Below are positions 25,734-33,960 of a DNA stretch of 64,000 nt, piece by piece. Source of the stretch: Microvenator marinus (GTDB lineage Bacteria; Myxococcota_A; Bradymonadia; Bradymonadales; Bradymonadaceae); contig NZ_CP042467.1 in the NCBI RefSeq assembly GCF_007993755.1, positions 2,256,001 through 2,320,000 of the forward strand, written 5' to 3'. Under the pieces are notes generated by a model that was not told the origin of the DNA, ran no database searches, and saw only the letters and a list, made by a program, of their open reading frames with translations. The translations under genes were made by a program, and so were the position numbers. Positions within the stretch are counted from its first letter, which is position 1, and the number at the start of each line of letters is the position of its first letter.

Positions 25734-26119
25734 ATCGTTTCGATGTAGGGGATGTGAAGGTAGACTTCGCGCATCTTCTCAACAGTCTTGCGCTCACTTA
25801 ATTCCACTTCGGTAATTTCATCGCTCTTTAATCTTGGCGAACAGGAACTCAACTTGATATCTCGCTGAGGCGTTGGGTCTGGAACCCAATCCTGCTCTTC
25901 TTCCATCGCGGGCTGAGACGCGCGAGGCTGAGGCTTCGGGCGCGCCGAGGGCCCGGGATCGTCGATCATCAGCGCATCACGCATCATATTGCTGGCTTTG
26001 CGCACCTCTCGGATACCCTTTCCGAGCATTCTTGCGACGTCAGGAATTTTCTCCGGACCGAGCACCACAAGTGCCACTGCCAAGATTAACAAAATTTCTG
26101 TGAGCGAGAATCCAAACAT
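25730..26119 (-). CDS. tatB: Twin-arginine translocase subunit TatB/TatA
   Basis: A 129-residue Tat component. The N-terminus MFGFSLTEILLILAVALVVLGPEKIPDVAR is a single short membrane helix with the polar Glu near residue 8, then the FGP-like hinge and an amphipathic helix (IREVRKASNMMRDAL). A long charged, Pro-rich tail follows. The acidic residue in the helix and the length favour TatB over TatA. ATG 26119 has AGAGG just upstream; the longer frame to 26158 lacks a ribosome-binding site. First gene of tatB-tatC-clpP. Confidence 0.88.
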   Translation of the reverse strand: MFGFSLTEILLILAVALVVLGPEKIPDVARMLGKGIREVRKASNMMRDALMIDDPGPSARPKPQPRASQPAMEEEQDWVPDPTPQRDIKLSSCSPRLKSDEITEVELSERKTVEKMREVYLHIPYIETI

Positions 26120-26178
26120 ACTAACCTCTGGAGCGGTGTACCATTGACGCCCATGCAAATCTAGCTCAGCACTTTACT

Positions 26179-27501
26179 ATGCTCCAAACATCCATCATAG
26201 CTTTGAGCCGCGGCTCACTCGTATTCATGGCGCGGCGGCGCCCGGAAATGACCTTCTTGGGCGGTCATTGGGGTTTCGTTGGCGGTCGAGTCGCCGACGA
26301 CGACCATAGCCACTCTGACCCATTTCTAGCGTGCGCGCTTCGAGAAACATTTGAGGAAACTGGAGTCGTCGCAGACGCCGAAGCCTTGCGGCTCATCGGA
26401 GATTGGCGCAACCCAGATTGGGCGCCTTTTCGCTACCACTCGCGATTTTACGAGCTGCAATTAGGCGCGGAAGCGGAGCCTGAGATTAATCACGAGTTTG
26501 ACGACTCCTGCTGGATTCGGCCCGCAGACGCGCTCACGATGTGGGCGCGCGGCGAGTGGCTCCTCTCAGACCCAATCCGGGCGGTACTCGAACACCTAGA
26601 CGGCGCTGAAAACGCGTGGCCACAGTTCTCTGCCGGTACCCACTTTTCAGACAACCAAATCTTCCCCGGTGTCTGGCTTCTATCCGTGCGCTCAAAGACG
26701 ATTCCCGCGGGTATGCACACGCCAGGGCTCGAGCACGAGCCGATGGCTCTCGGGCTTCGTACCAACACCATCGTGCTCGAAGGTGACTCGCTCTTTGTGA
26801 TCGATCCTGGCTCGGATTCCCCAGACGATCACCAACGGTTGAACGCGTTCATCCGCTCGACCGGAAAAGCTGTCGAAGCCGTCATCCTCACGCACCATCA
26901 TCCCGATCACGTTCAGGGGCTAGAGGCGCTCAGACAGGAATTCCCGGCCGAGGTCTGGGCACATACGCACACGCTCGATGAACTTGGACTTCAAGGGCGA
27001 GCTCTCGAAAATCTGGAGTTCACGGTCGGAGGTAACCGATGGGCGATCCACCCCACGCCGGGTCACGCCCAGGGGCATTTAATCCTGCATTCACCCACCC
27101 TGAACACGATTATCTGCGGGGATATGATGGCTTCGGTGGGTACGATTCTTATCTCCCCTCAAGATGGGAACATGGCGGACTACCTGCAGAGCCTCGAGTC
27201 CATGAAGGGCCTGAGTCCAAAGACGATCATTCCCTCCCACGGTTGGCCGTTTCCCGACGCGCAAGCGCGCATCCAACACTATATCGACCACCGTCTTCGA
27301 CGAGAGCAAAAGATCGTTAACGCCATGAATTCAACGCCACAATCCCTCGACGAGTTGCTCGCGGTAGCTTACGCCGACACCCCTCGTTCTGTTTGGCCAC
27401 TCGCCCGACTGAGCCTTGAGGCACACCTCGACTTCCTCGTAGAAAAGCGTGTCGCAAAGGTGGAAAACGGCTTTTTCGTACTCGCCTTGGCGGACGCTTG
27501 A
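26179..27501 (+). CDS. Nudix hydrolase fused to a LACTB2-like metallo-beta-lactamase domain
   Basis: A 440-residue two-domain protein. Residues ~1-160 form a Nudix domain with REx2EExG at R55-G62 (RETFEETGV), the catalytic part of the Nudix box. The stretch between the Gly-rich start (G35-G36) and R55 is about five residues longer than in the canonical box and lacks its first Glu. Residues ~165-360 form a metallo-beta-lactamase domain with THHHPDH (H239, H241, D243, H244), H296, D315 and H354. The ligand set is complete. The last ~70 residues look like the winged-helix tail of LACTB2-type proteins. Predicted to hydrolyse a nucleotide- or CoA-linked substrate; the actual substrate is unknown. 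It is transcribed away from the tat genes. Confidence 0.85.
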   Translation: MLQTSIIALSRGSLVFMARRRPEMTFLGGHWGFVGGRVADDDHSHSDPFLACALRETFEETGVVADAEALRLIGDWRNPDWAPFRYHSRFYELQLGAEAEPEINHEFDDSCWIRPADALTMWARGEWLLSDPIRAVLEHLDGAENAWPQFSAGTHFSDNQIFPGVWLLSVRSKTIPAGMHTPGLEHEPMALGLRTNTIVLEGDSLFVIDPGSDSPDDHQRLNAFIRSTGKAVEAVILTHHHPDHVQGLEALRQEFPAEVWAHTHTLDELGLQGRALENLEFTVGGNRWAIHPTPGHAQGHLILHSPTLNTIICGDMMASVGTILISPQDGNMADYLQSLESMKGLSPKTIIPSHGWPFPDAQARIQHYIDHRLRREQKIVNAMNSTPQSLDELLAVAYADTPRSVWPLARLSLEAHLDFLVEKRVAKVENGFFVLALADA

Positions 27502-27542
27502 TTCAAGGGTAGGCTTCGATTCCCCAAGTTGTTTTAAGGACT

Positions 27543-29207
27543 ATGAACACTCAACGAACTCGAGCAGGAGAGCGCATCGGCGACACCTATACGGTGGATA
27601 AATTGATTGCGCGTGGGGGATTTAGCTCGGTTTATCGCGGAACTCGACTTGTGGACGGCCGCGAGGTGGCCATCAAGATCTTGGAGTTGGACTCCAAGGT
27701 GGAAGCCACGTGGGTGGAGCGATTCGCGCGGGAAGCGCGTCTGATCAACCAGCTCAAGCACCCATCCACCATTCGAATCTTAGATTTTGGGCAGGGTGAT
27801 CGCTTCCTCTACCTTGTGATGGAGTACATCAAAGGTCGCTCACTTTCCCGTCAGATCAAGAAGTTTGGGGCGCTCAGCGCAATCGACACCGCCAAAGTCA
27901 CCCAACAAATCTTGGAAAGTCTCGAAGAGGCTCACTCATTGGGCATTCTCCACCGAGATTTAAAGCCCTCCAACATCATGCTTGGACGCGATCAAGACGG
28001 TGAGATCTACGTCAAAGTCTTGGATTTTGGGGTGGCGAAGATTCTCGACCCTAGCCCCGACGTCGATATCGCACTCACTCAGGTCGGTGCATTTGTTGGC
28101 ACGCCGCGCTACGCATCCCCAGAGCAGATGCGGCGCGAAACCTTGAGCGTTTCCTCGGATATTTATGGCGTTGGGATGGTGATGTGGGAGTGTTTGGTGG
28201 GAGATCCTGCTGTTCCCGGAGTCGACTACCAAAGTGCGGTGGCTGGCCACCTCAGTTCCACACCATGGCGACTCCCTTCTTCGATTGAATGCCCTCCCAG
28301 ACTTGCCGCTATTCTTCACCGGTCGCTCGAGAAGTCGCCCAGCGGGCGCTATCAGAGCGCTACGGCGATGCGCGCCGATGTCGAGGCGTTTATTGCCGAC
28401 GAGCTCGGTTTTGAACCACCGACGATCACGGGCCATTTCGAAGGTTTGGAAAGTGCGAGCGAGTTCGAAGAAATCTCCGATCCGATCTTCGACTTTGAAC
28501 CCGATGGTGGATGGTACAGCCCAGAAGCCGCCTCAGAAGAAGTGCCGCTCCTGCAACCGGCCCGCCCGCCAAAACCGGTTTCCAAGCCGAGGGTGAACAA
28601 AGCGCAGGAGATTCCTGTCGCGGTCGCCCAGCGCGTTCCCGATGAGCCTCCAAAACAAGATTTGGCGTTTAACCCTCGCAACCAAGGGCCAAGACCAACG
28701 ATCGAGAATAACGCCTCGTCGCGCGGAGCTTCGAAGGCTGCGCCCGTATTTATCGCCTTGCTCGCACTCGTTTTGGTCGTCATGGGAGCTGGTCTTGCTT
28801 TTTTTGTGAGCTATTCAACCATTGAGGGGCCGGAACCCATGGCAGAAATCATCGAGCCAGACGACCACGGTCCACCCGCTATCTCCCGAGACCTGGTTCT
28901 CCTCGCCATTCGCACCGGAGGTTGGAGCGTTGGTGCGACCGAAGAGTCGAGCTTTGAGGATGTCCGCCAAACAAGCTTCAAAGCATCCAAGGACCGCCGA
29001 AACGTCTTTGTGACCATCTATGAGTGTTCGAATCAAAAACTTGTCGATGACCTTTTGGCCAGCGTCACATTCCCAGATGAAGCGATTTCGTACGGCAAAA
29101 CAGTGATCAAGGTTTCGCCCACTAAAGAGGACCTCCTGCCAGTCAACGGCATGATGGAGCTCCTCAAAACCTTTGAAGATACCCTTCGAAAAGACGGCCA
29201 TCTTTGA
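27543..29207 (+). CDS. Membrane Ser/Thr protein kinase (PknB type)
   Basis: A 554-residue bacterial eukaryotic-like kinase. The kinase domain spans about residues 15-285, with the Gly-rich loop ARGGFSSVYRG, Lys in VAIKILEL, catalytic loop ILHRDLKPSNIML, DFGVAKI, and the activation segment GTPRYASPEQM. All catalytic residues are present. A Pro-rich juxtamembrane linker (~310-395) leads to one transmembrane helix (about 402-424). The extracytoplasmic domain of about 130 residues is short and not a PASTA repeat. It may sense an envelope signal. No cognate phosphatase or FHA protein is adjacent. Confidence 0.93.
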   Translation: MNTQRTRAGERIGDTYTVDKLIARGGFSSVYRGTRLVDGREVAIKILELDSKVEATWVERFAREARLINQLKHPSTIRILDFGQGDRFLYLVMEYIKGRSLSRQIKKFGALSAIDTAKVTQQILESLEEAHSLGILHRDLKPSNIMLGRDQDGEIYVKVLDFGVAKILDPSPDVDIALTQVGAFVGTPRYASPEQMRRETLSVSSDIYGVGMVMWECLVGDPAVPGVDYQSAVAGHLSSTPWRLPSSIECPPRLAAILHRSLEKSPSGRYQSATAMRADVEAFIADELGFEPPTITGHFEGLESASEFEEISDPIFDFEPDGGWYSPEAASEEVPLLQPARPPKPVSKPRVNKAQEIPVAVAQRVPDEPPKQDLAFNPRNQGPRPTIENNASSRGASKAAPVFIALLALVLVVMGAGLAFFVSYSTIEGPEPMAEIIEPDDHGPPAISRDLVLLAIRTGGWSVGATEESSFEDVRQTSFKASKDRRNVFVTIYECSNQKLVDDLLASVTFPDEAISYGKTVIKVSPTKEDLLPVNGMMELLKTFEDTLRKDGHL

Positions 29208-29234
29208 AAAATTCAAAATTATTTTACCCAAAAA

Positions 29235-29257
29235 CCTACATGGTGCGTAGATGTAGG
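29235..29257. promoter_or_regulatory. CCTACAT inverted repeat upstream of promoter
   Basis: CCTACAT (29235-29241) and ATGTAGG (29251-29257) form a perfect 7-bp inverted repeat with a 9-base spacer, ending 8 bases before a strong -35 box. The same arms occur fused as a palindrome at 7619-7630. A shared regulator of lipoprotein genes is possible but unproven. Confidence 0.35.
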
Positions 29258-29265
29258 AGAAAGCG

Positions 29266-29294
29266 TTGACTCTAGTGGAGTAGCTCCCTATAGT
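29266..29294 (+). promoter_or_regulatory. Sigma-70-type promoter for the ASH/PKD lipoprotein
   Basis: TTGACT at 29266-29271 and TATAGT at 29289-29294 are separated by exactly 17 bases. The lipoprotein start is 50 bases downstream, with AGGAAG before the ATG. This is the best-matching housekeeping promoter seen in the window. Confidence 0.7.
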
Positions 29295-29344
29295 GCGCCC
29301 CTTGATTAACCGCCCTAGTTTGCACGGGTACACCAGGAAGTAAG

Positions 29345-31330
29345 ATGATCAATAACGTAAAGCATTTGAGTTGGTTGGCAGTAGCTGGCGTCCTCTTTGC
29401 CGCAGCCTGCTCTGACGACGAAGGAAAAGATGGCAATATCGGCGAGGTCGATACCGGACAAATCAGTGTTATTCCTAACCCTGTTCAGTTCCCGGACGTT
29501 CCGCTCGGCGGAAGCCAGGAAGAGACGATCATCATCAGCAATGTCGGTGACGGAACCTTGAACATCACGTCGATCGAGTTGGTTGAAGATACTGACTCAG
29601 ATGCTGGTGGCGTGGAGTTCCAAAAAGGGACCTGGCAAAACACCGCTGAGATCGCTCCTGGCGACCAGATCATTTTGACAATAGCTTATACGCCACTTGA
29701 CCAGAATCCGGACAACGGGCGCCTGATCATCAAGAGCAACGATCCAGACGGAGACTTGGAAGTGCCGATTCAGACGGCCGACCTTGCTCCTAGCATCTCC
29801 TCGACGCCGGTCGTGAACTTCCCTCGCGTTGCTCCCGTCACTGAGACCACACGCAACAAGTCATGGCAGTTCCTTGACGTGCAGAACATCGGTCTGGCTC
29901 CGCTTGAAATCAGCCGGGTGGTTGTTTCACCTGCAGACAGCGACTTCTCAATCTCGTTCCCTGAGACCAAAGACGTGATGGTCGACCCTGCAACCGATGG
30001 CACCGAGCCAACGAGCACCGTTGCTCCAGACGAAATCTTCCCAGTTCGCGTGTACTTCAACCCACAAGACAATCTTCCTTCATCGGCAGATCTGATCTTC
30101 TTCAGCAATGACCCAGAGAAGGGCCAGTACACCGTGTCTCTTCAAGGAAACAGCGGCGCTCCATGCATGCGTCTGAGCCGCGAAGATGAAATCAACTTCG
30201 GTGAAGGCGGAATCGGCTACGCGAATAGCCGTACCATCACCATCGAGAACTGCAGCCCAACTCAAGACCTCAAAGTTTCTGAGATCTCGATCACTGACGA
30301 TGGCGGTGGCGTATTCGACCTCCGCGATGGATCTCTTCCAGAGGGACTTCCGGACGCTGAAGCTGTGATTCCTCCAGACAACACGGCGAACTTCGTCGTC
30401 ACCTACACCCCCACCGCTGAAATCGTCTCTACAGGCGAGCTTACCGTGCGCTCGAACGACCCTTCGAAGGCTAACCTTCGAGTTCCAATCGTTGGAAAAG
30501 GCACCACGAACGTCTGCCCACAAGCTATCGCTCAGGGCCGCATTCAGGAGCAGAACGGTACCGCGATCGGTCCGTATCGCCAGCAGTTGAACACGATTCC
30601 TTTGAAGTACATCGGATTCGACGCAACGCAATCAACCGACCCGAACGGCTCCATCGCGAGCTACGAGTGGACCATCGTTCAGCGTCCTCCAAACTCGACA
30701 GCTCGCCTTGAGACGTCGAACACAGTGCCTCAGCCAACTATGTTCCTCGACCTTGCTGGTACGTACATCGTTGAGCTGACTGTTTATGACGACCAGGGCC
30801 TCTCGAGCTGCAACGATGACGAGACTCGTCGCGTTACCATCCTTGCTACGCCAGACGAAGACATCCACGTTCAGCTTGTTTGGGACACCCCAACCGACGC
30901 TGACCAAGAGGACACCTTCGGAACAGACCTTGACTTGCACTACCTGCATCCAAACGGTCGTTGGAACAACGCACCATGGGATATCTTCTGGAGAAACCGC
31001 ACAAGCGATTGGGGCTCCTCCGGCGCTGCTGACGACCCAAGCCTCGATATCGATGATACCGACGGTTCCGGTCCAGAGAACGTCAACCACAACAACCCCG
31101 AGAGCGGACTCTCGTACCAAGTCGGTGTCTACTACTACGCTGACAAAGGCTTCGGTCCTAGCTACGCGACATTGCGTATCTACATCCAAGGCCAACAGCG
31201 CTACGAGTGGAGAAACGAGTACCTCGCAAGCACTGGCACCTTCTGGCGCGCTGCTGCGATCTCCTGGCCATCGGGTTCTATTACAGCCCTGAACCAGAAG
31301 CAGCAAGGCTTCCCAGGAACCACTCCCTGA
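29345..31330 (+). CDS. Large ASH-repeat lipoprotein with PKD-like domain
   Basis: A 661-residue lipoprotein. The lipobox is FAAAC at about residue 22, followed directly by SDDEGKDG. Three or so ASH/choice-of-anchor-D repeats come first (blocks such as VQFPDVPLGGSQEETIIISN, VNFPRVAPVTETTRNKSW and INFGEGGIGYANSRTITIEN, each ending in SNDP-type strands). A PKD-like domain follows at about 405-495 (GFDATQSTDPNGSIASYEW). The final ~165 residues are a beta-rich domain with the pattern DLDLHYLHPNGRWN, known from Myxococcota surface proteins. No enzyme motif. A strong promoter and a strong terminator flank it, so it is a well-expressed single gene. It is related to the gene at 3338-4483. Confidence 0.88.
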   Translation: MINNVKHLSWLAVAGVLFAAACSDDEGKDGNIGEVDTGQISVIPNPVQFPDVPLGGSQEETIIISNVGDGTLNITSIELVEDTDSDAGGVEFQKGTWQNTAEIAPGDQIILTIAYTPLDQNPDNGRLIIKSNDPDGDLEVPIQTADLAPSISSTPVVNFPRVAPVTETTRNKSWQFLDVQNIGLAPLEISRVVVSPADSDFSISFPETKDVMVDPATDGTEPTSTVAPDEIFPVRVYFNPQDNLPSSADLIFFSNDPEKGQYTVSLQGNSGAPCMRLSREDEINFGEGGIGYANSRTITIENCSPTQDLKVSEISITDDGGGVFDLRDGSLPEGLPDAEAVIPPDNTANFVVTYTPTAEIVSTGELTVRSNDPSKANLRVPIVGKGTTNVCPQAIAQGRIQEQNGTAIGPYRQQLNTIPLKYIGFDATQSTDPNGSIASYEWTIVQRPPNSTARLETSNTVPQPTMFLDLAGTYIVELTVYDDQGLSSCNDDETRRVTILATPDEDIHVQLVWDTPTDADQEDTFGTDLDLHYLHPNGRWNNAPWDIFWRNRTSDWGSSGAADDPSLDIDDTDGSGPENVNHNNPESGLSYQVGVYYYADKGFGPSYATLRIYIQGQQRYEWRNEYLASTGTFWRAAAISWPSGSITALNQKQQGFPGTTP

Positions 31331-31359
31331 TCTCCTCCAACTAGGTTGAGTAAGTTCAT

Positions 31360-31395
31360 ACGGCGCGCTACGGTGCGCCGTCTTTGTTTCTTGTG
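31360..31395 (+). terminator. Rho-independent terminator
   Basis: A 9-bp stem (ACGGCGCGC with GTGCGCCGT, one G-T pair) closes a TACG tetraloop at 31369-31372, followed by a T-rich tract TCTTTGTTTCTT. It ends the ASH/PKD lipoprotein transcript just before kal. Confidence 0.85.
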
Positions 31396-31411
31396 ACCTG
31401 CGGAGCATCGG

Positions 31412-31801
31412 ATGGAATCTACAATTCGTTTGAGGATCGGTATGGAGATGGCCCACTACGCCGGCAATCTGGTGGATGGCGCCTTTATGTTGAAATTGTT
31501 TGGAGATGTCGCCACAGAACTCCTAATCCGCCATGATGGTGATGAAGGACTCTTTCGCGCTTACGACTCCGTTGAGTTCCTGGCACCTGTGCGAGCGGGG
31601 GACTACATCGAGGCGCGCGGAAAGATCGAATCTGAAGGTCGAACGAGTCGCAAGATGAGCTTCGAGGCATGGAAGGTGATCGAGCTCATCGAAGGCGCGG
31701 AAGCACCGTCTCAGGCGCATGTTCTCGATCCACCGGTGTTGGTTTGTCGCGCTTCGGGAACCTGCGTGGTGCCCATTGAACTTCAACGGAAAAAATCATG
31801 A
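31412..31801 (+). CDS. kal: 3-aminobutyryl-CoA ammonia-lyase
   Basis: A 129-residue hotdog-fold enzyme. It matches Kal, which removes ammonia from L-3-aminobutyryl-CoA to give crotonyl-CoA in the lysine fermentation pathway. Recognition rests on the opening [20 protein letters not shown] and the block [41 protein letters not shown]. Length fits. It overlaps kce by 4 bases and is preceded by the terminator of another gene, so kal-kce is its own operon. Other pathway genes (kamA, kamD, kamE, kdd) are not in the window. A general thioesterase-like hotdog protein is the alternative, but the neighbour makes Kal much more likely. Confidence 0.82.
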   Translation: MESTIRLRIGMEMAHYAGNLVDGAFMLKLFGDVATELLIRHDGDEGLFRAYDSVEFLAPVRAGDYIEARGKIESEGRTSRKMSFEAWKVIELIEGAEAPSQAHVLDPPVLVCRASGTCVVPIELQRKKS

Positions 31802-32613
31802 AGCCTCTTATCATTACCGCAGCCGTCAACGGCGCGGAAACTATGCGCGAGCAAAATCCGGCCGTTCCCTACACACCGGAAGAGATCGCCCTTGAAGCGA
31901 AGCGATGTCGAGATGCTGGTGCAGCGATGGTTCACGTGCACGGGAGAAAGGAAGACGGGACGCCTACGCAGGACCGTGAGACCTTCTCAGCCATCCTCAG
32001 CGCCGTTCGAGATCAAACAGACGTACTTGTGCAGTTCTCGACCGGCGGAGCCGTCTGGATGGACGTGGAGACCCGTATCGAGGCACTCGATCTCAAACCC
32101 GATATGGCGACTCTCACGACTGGAACCGTCAATTTTGGGGAAGATGTGTTCATGAACCCACTCCCTCTGATTCGCACAATAGCTGAGCGCCTCAATACCT
32201 TTGGCATCCGACCAGAGATCGAGGTTTTTGAGGTCGGCATGTTAGAGACCGCATTTAAGCTCGTGGATCAGGGTCTTTTGCAAGCCCCACTCCACGTCGA
32301 TTTTGTGCTCGGAGTCCCCGGGGCGATGGGTGGAGACTTACGAAACCTCGAATACCTTGTGTCCAGGTTACCCCAAGATTGGACGTGGTCCGTTGCTGGA
32401 ATTGGCCGCTACGAGTTCCCTTTGGCCGAAGCTGCGATCCGAATGGGTGGCCATGTAAGAGTCGGACTCGAAGACAATATCTACGTCTCAAAGGGCGTAC
32501 TTGCCCAAGGTTCGTGGCAATTGGTCGAAAAGGTCGCGCAAATGGCAAAAGAATTCGGCCGTCCTCTCGCAACGCCTGAAGTTGCCTCGGAAATCTTGCA
32601 CTTAACAAAATAA
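31798..32613 (+). CDS. kce: 3-keto-5-aminohexanoate cleavage enzyme (BKACE family)
   Basis: A 271-residue TIM-barrel enzyme of the beta-keto acid cleavage family (DUF849). Kce converts 3-keto-5-aminohexanoate plus acetyl-CoA to 3-aminobutyryl-CoA and acetoacetate. The zinc ligands H46 and H48 (MVHVHGR) and a later Glu (E225 in VGLEDN) are in the family positions, and Glu14 (NGAE) matches a known active-site residue. It overlaps kal by 4 bases, and the product of Kce is the substrate of Kal, which supports both calls. BKACE enzymes vary in substrate, so the assignment depends on this pairing. Confidence 0.85.
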   Translation: MKPLIITAAVNGAETMREQNPAVPYTPEEIALEAKRCRDAGAAMVHVHGRKEDGTPTQDRETFSAILSAVRDQTDVLVQFSTGGAVWMDVETRIEALDLKPDMATLTTGTVNFGEDVFMNPLPLIRTIAERLNTFGIRPEIEVFEVGMLETAFKLVDQGLLQAPLHVDFVLGVPGAMGGDLRNLEYLVSRLPQDWTWSVAGIGRYEFPLAEAAIRMGGHVRVGLEDNIYVSKGVLAQGSWQLVEKVAQMAKEFGRPLATPEVASEILHLTK

Positions 32614-32692
32614 AATCAACCACTTAACCACCACAAACCCTAACCCAGATAGTGTATTCCACATGCCTATTCGTGCCGATCATGAAGGTTTT

Positions 32693-32717
32693 TTGCGGTC
32701 TTCCGCAATTTTCTTTT
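32693..32717 (+). terminator. Probable terminator after kce
   Basis: TTGCGG, loop TCTT, CCGCAA (32693-32708) form a 6-bp stem followed by TTTTCTTTT. The stem is short but the T-tract is good. It separates kal-kce from the HU gene promoter. Confidence 0.6.
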
Positions 32718-32727
32718 GGAAATGCGC

Positions 32728-32756
32728 TTGACAAGGATCGGTGGGCATAATTAAAT
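32728..32756 (+). promoter_or_regulatory. Probable sigma-70 promoter for the HU gene
   Basis: A consensus TTGACA at 32728-32733 is followed 17 bases later by TTAAAT at 32751-32756. This leaves a leader of roughly 100 nt before the HU ATG. The leader contains the pieces AGGAGGACGTGAG at about 32792 and further AT-rich sequence, but no recognised riboswitch. Confidence 0.5.
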
Positions 32757-32861
32757 CCGCTACGTTTTCAAGCGGTAAGAGTCGAATCTCAGGAGGACGT
32801 GAGTCCTTGTGGGGTTCAAGTAGGTAAACTAGTTCAACTTAACCTTGATAAGGGGATTGAC

Positions 32862-33149
32862 ATGACGAAATCAGAATTGATCAACAAAGTTCACGAAAGA
32901 GCAGAAAACGAAGGCATCGAGATTACCAAGAAGGCAACGGGCGAGATTCTCGACCTTGCATTCGACGTAATTGCAGCTGCTATCGATCACGAGAAGCGTT
33001 TCTCGTACCCACAGTTCGGTACCTTCAGTGTTAAGCACCGCAAAGCACGCGAAGGCCGCAACCCACGTACGGGCAAGCCAATCAAGATCAAGTCTTCGTA
33101 CACAGTTTCGTTCAAGCCTGCTCCTTCGTTGAAGGACCGCGTGAACTAA
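32862..33149 (+). CDS. HU/IHF-family DNA-binding protein
   Basis: A 95-residue histone-like nucleoid protein. It starts MTKSELINKVHERAE, the usual HU dimerisation helix. The beta-arm region carries the FGTFSVKHRKAREGRNPRTG motif and Pro in the arm tip region, and ends with SFKPAPSLKDRVN. Binds and bends DNA non-specifically as a dimer. AGGGG is six bases upstream of ATG 32862; the longer frame to 32799 is not supported. The gene has its own promoter and is closed by a strong terminator. Confidence 0.95.
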   Translation: MTKSELINKVHERAENEGIEITKKATGEILDLAFDVIAAAIDHEKRFSYPQFGTFSVKHRKAREGRNPRTGKPIKIKSSYTVSFKPAPSLKDRVN

Positions 33150-33176
33150 TTCCAAGTTTTGGAATCTGTTCAAAAG

Positions 33177-33201
33177 AGGCATCCTTCGGGGTGCCTTTTT
33201 T
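33177..33201 (+). terminator. Rho-independent terminator after HU gene
   Basis: An 8-bp stem AGGCATCC/GGGTGCCT (one T-G pair) closes a TTCG tetraloop at 33185-33188 and is followed by a run of six T. Confidence 0.92.
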
Positions 33202-33231
33202 GTTGCCACAAAGTCCCAGAACGCGAAGTAC

Positions 33232-33960
33232 ATGAAAGATAGACTCGATAAACTACTAGTGGACCGAGAACTCGTTGAGACTCGCTCGAAGGCAGCTGCC
33301 CTTATCATGGCCGGACAGGTCTACGTGGACGACGTCAAAGTTGAGAAGGCCGGCACTCGGGTTGATGAGGGCGCAACCATCGAGGTGCGCGGACTTCAGA
33401 ATCCCTACGTTTCTCGCGGAGGACTCAAGCTTGAGGCGGCCCTCGATGCATTCGACTACGATTGCACCGACAAAGTCGTGATCGACGTGGGCGCATCCAC
33501 CGGCGGCTTTACAGACTGCGTGCTACAAAGGGGTGCGGCCAGAGTTTATGCGGTTGACGTGGGGTATGGCCAGCTCGCGTGGAAACTTCGGCAAGATGAG
33601 CGCGTAGTTAACCTAGAGCGCACAAATATTCGAACCCTCGACGCGCTCCCCGAGACGTGCGGCCTCGCCGTTATCGACTGCTCGTTCATTTCTTTGGACA
33701 AGGTTCTGCCGCCAACCCTGCCATTTCTAGGGCCGTCGGCAGACGTGATCACCCTCATCAAACCTCAGTTTGAAGTCGGTCGTGACAATATTGGTAAAGG
33801 TGGTGTGGTTCGCGACCAAGACGCTCGAATCGGGGCCATCGAGGGCGTGATTTCAGACGCAGACACCCTTGGCCTTGAGTTTGTCAACGGAATCGACTGT
33901 CCGGTCCACGGTCCGGCCGGAAACATCGAGTACCTCGCCTGGTTCAGGAGAAAAGCATGA
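33232..33960 (+). CDS. tlyA: TlyA-family rRNA 2'-O-methyltransferase
   Basis: A 242-residue protein with an N-terminal S4 RNA-binding domain (about residues 1-60, RLDKLLVDRELVETRSKA) and an FtsJ-like SAM-dependent methyltransferase domain. The SAM motif is VVIDVGASTGGFTDCVLQ, and the catalytic region holds YAVDVGYGQLAWKLR and KPQFEVGRDNIGKGG. TlyA proteins methylate ribosomal RNA ribose; some have been named haemolysins. Length is typical. It overlaps the next glycosyltransferase gene by 4 bases. Confidence 0.93.
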   Translation: MKDRLDKLLVDRELVETRSKAAALIMAGQVYVDDVKVEKAGTRVDEGATIEVRGLQNPYVSRGGLKLEAALDAFDYDCTDKVVIDVGASTGGFTDCVLQRGAARVYAVDVGYGQLAWKLRQDERVVNLERTNIRTLDALPETCGLAVIDCSFISLDKVLPPTLPFLGPSADVITLIKPQFEVGRDNIGKGGVVRDQDARIGAIEGVISDADTLGLEFVNGIDCPVHGPAGNIEYLAWFRRKA

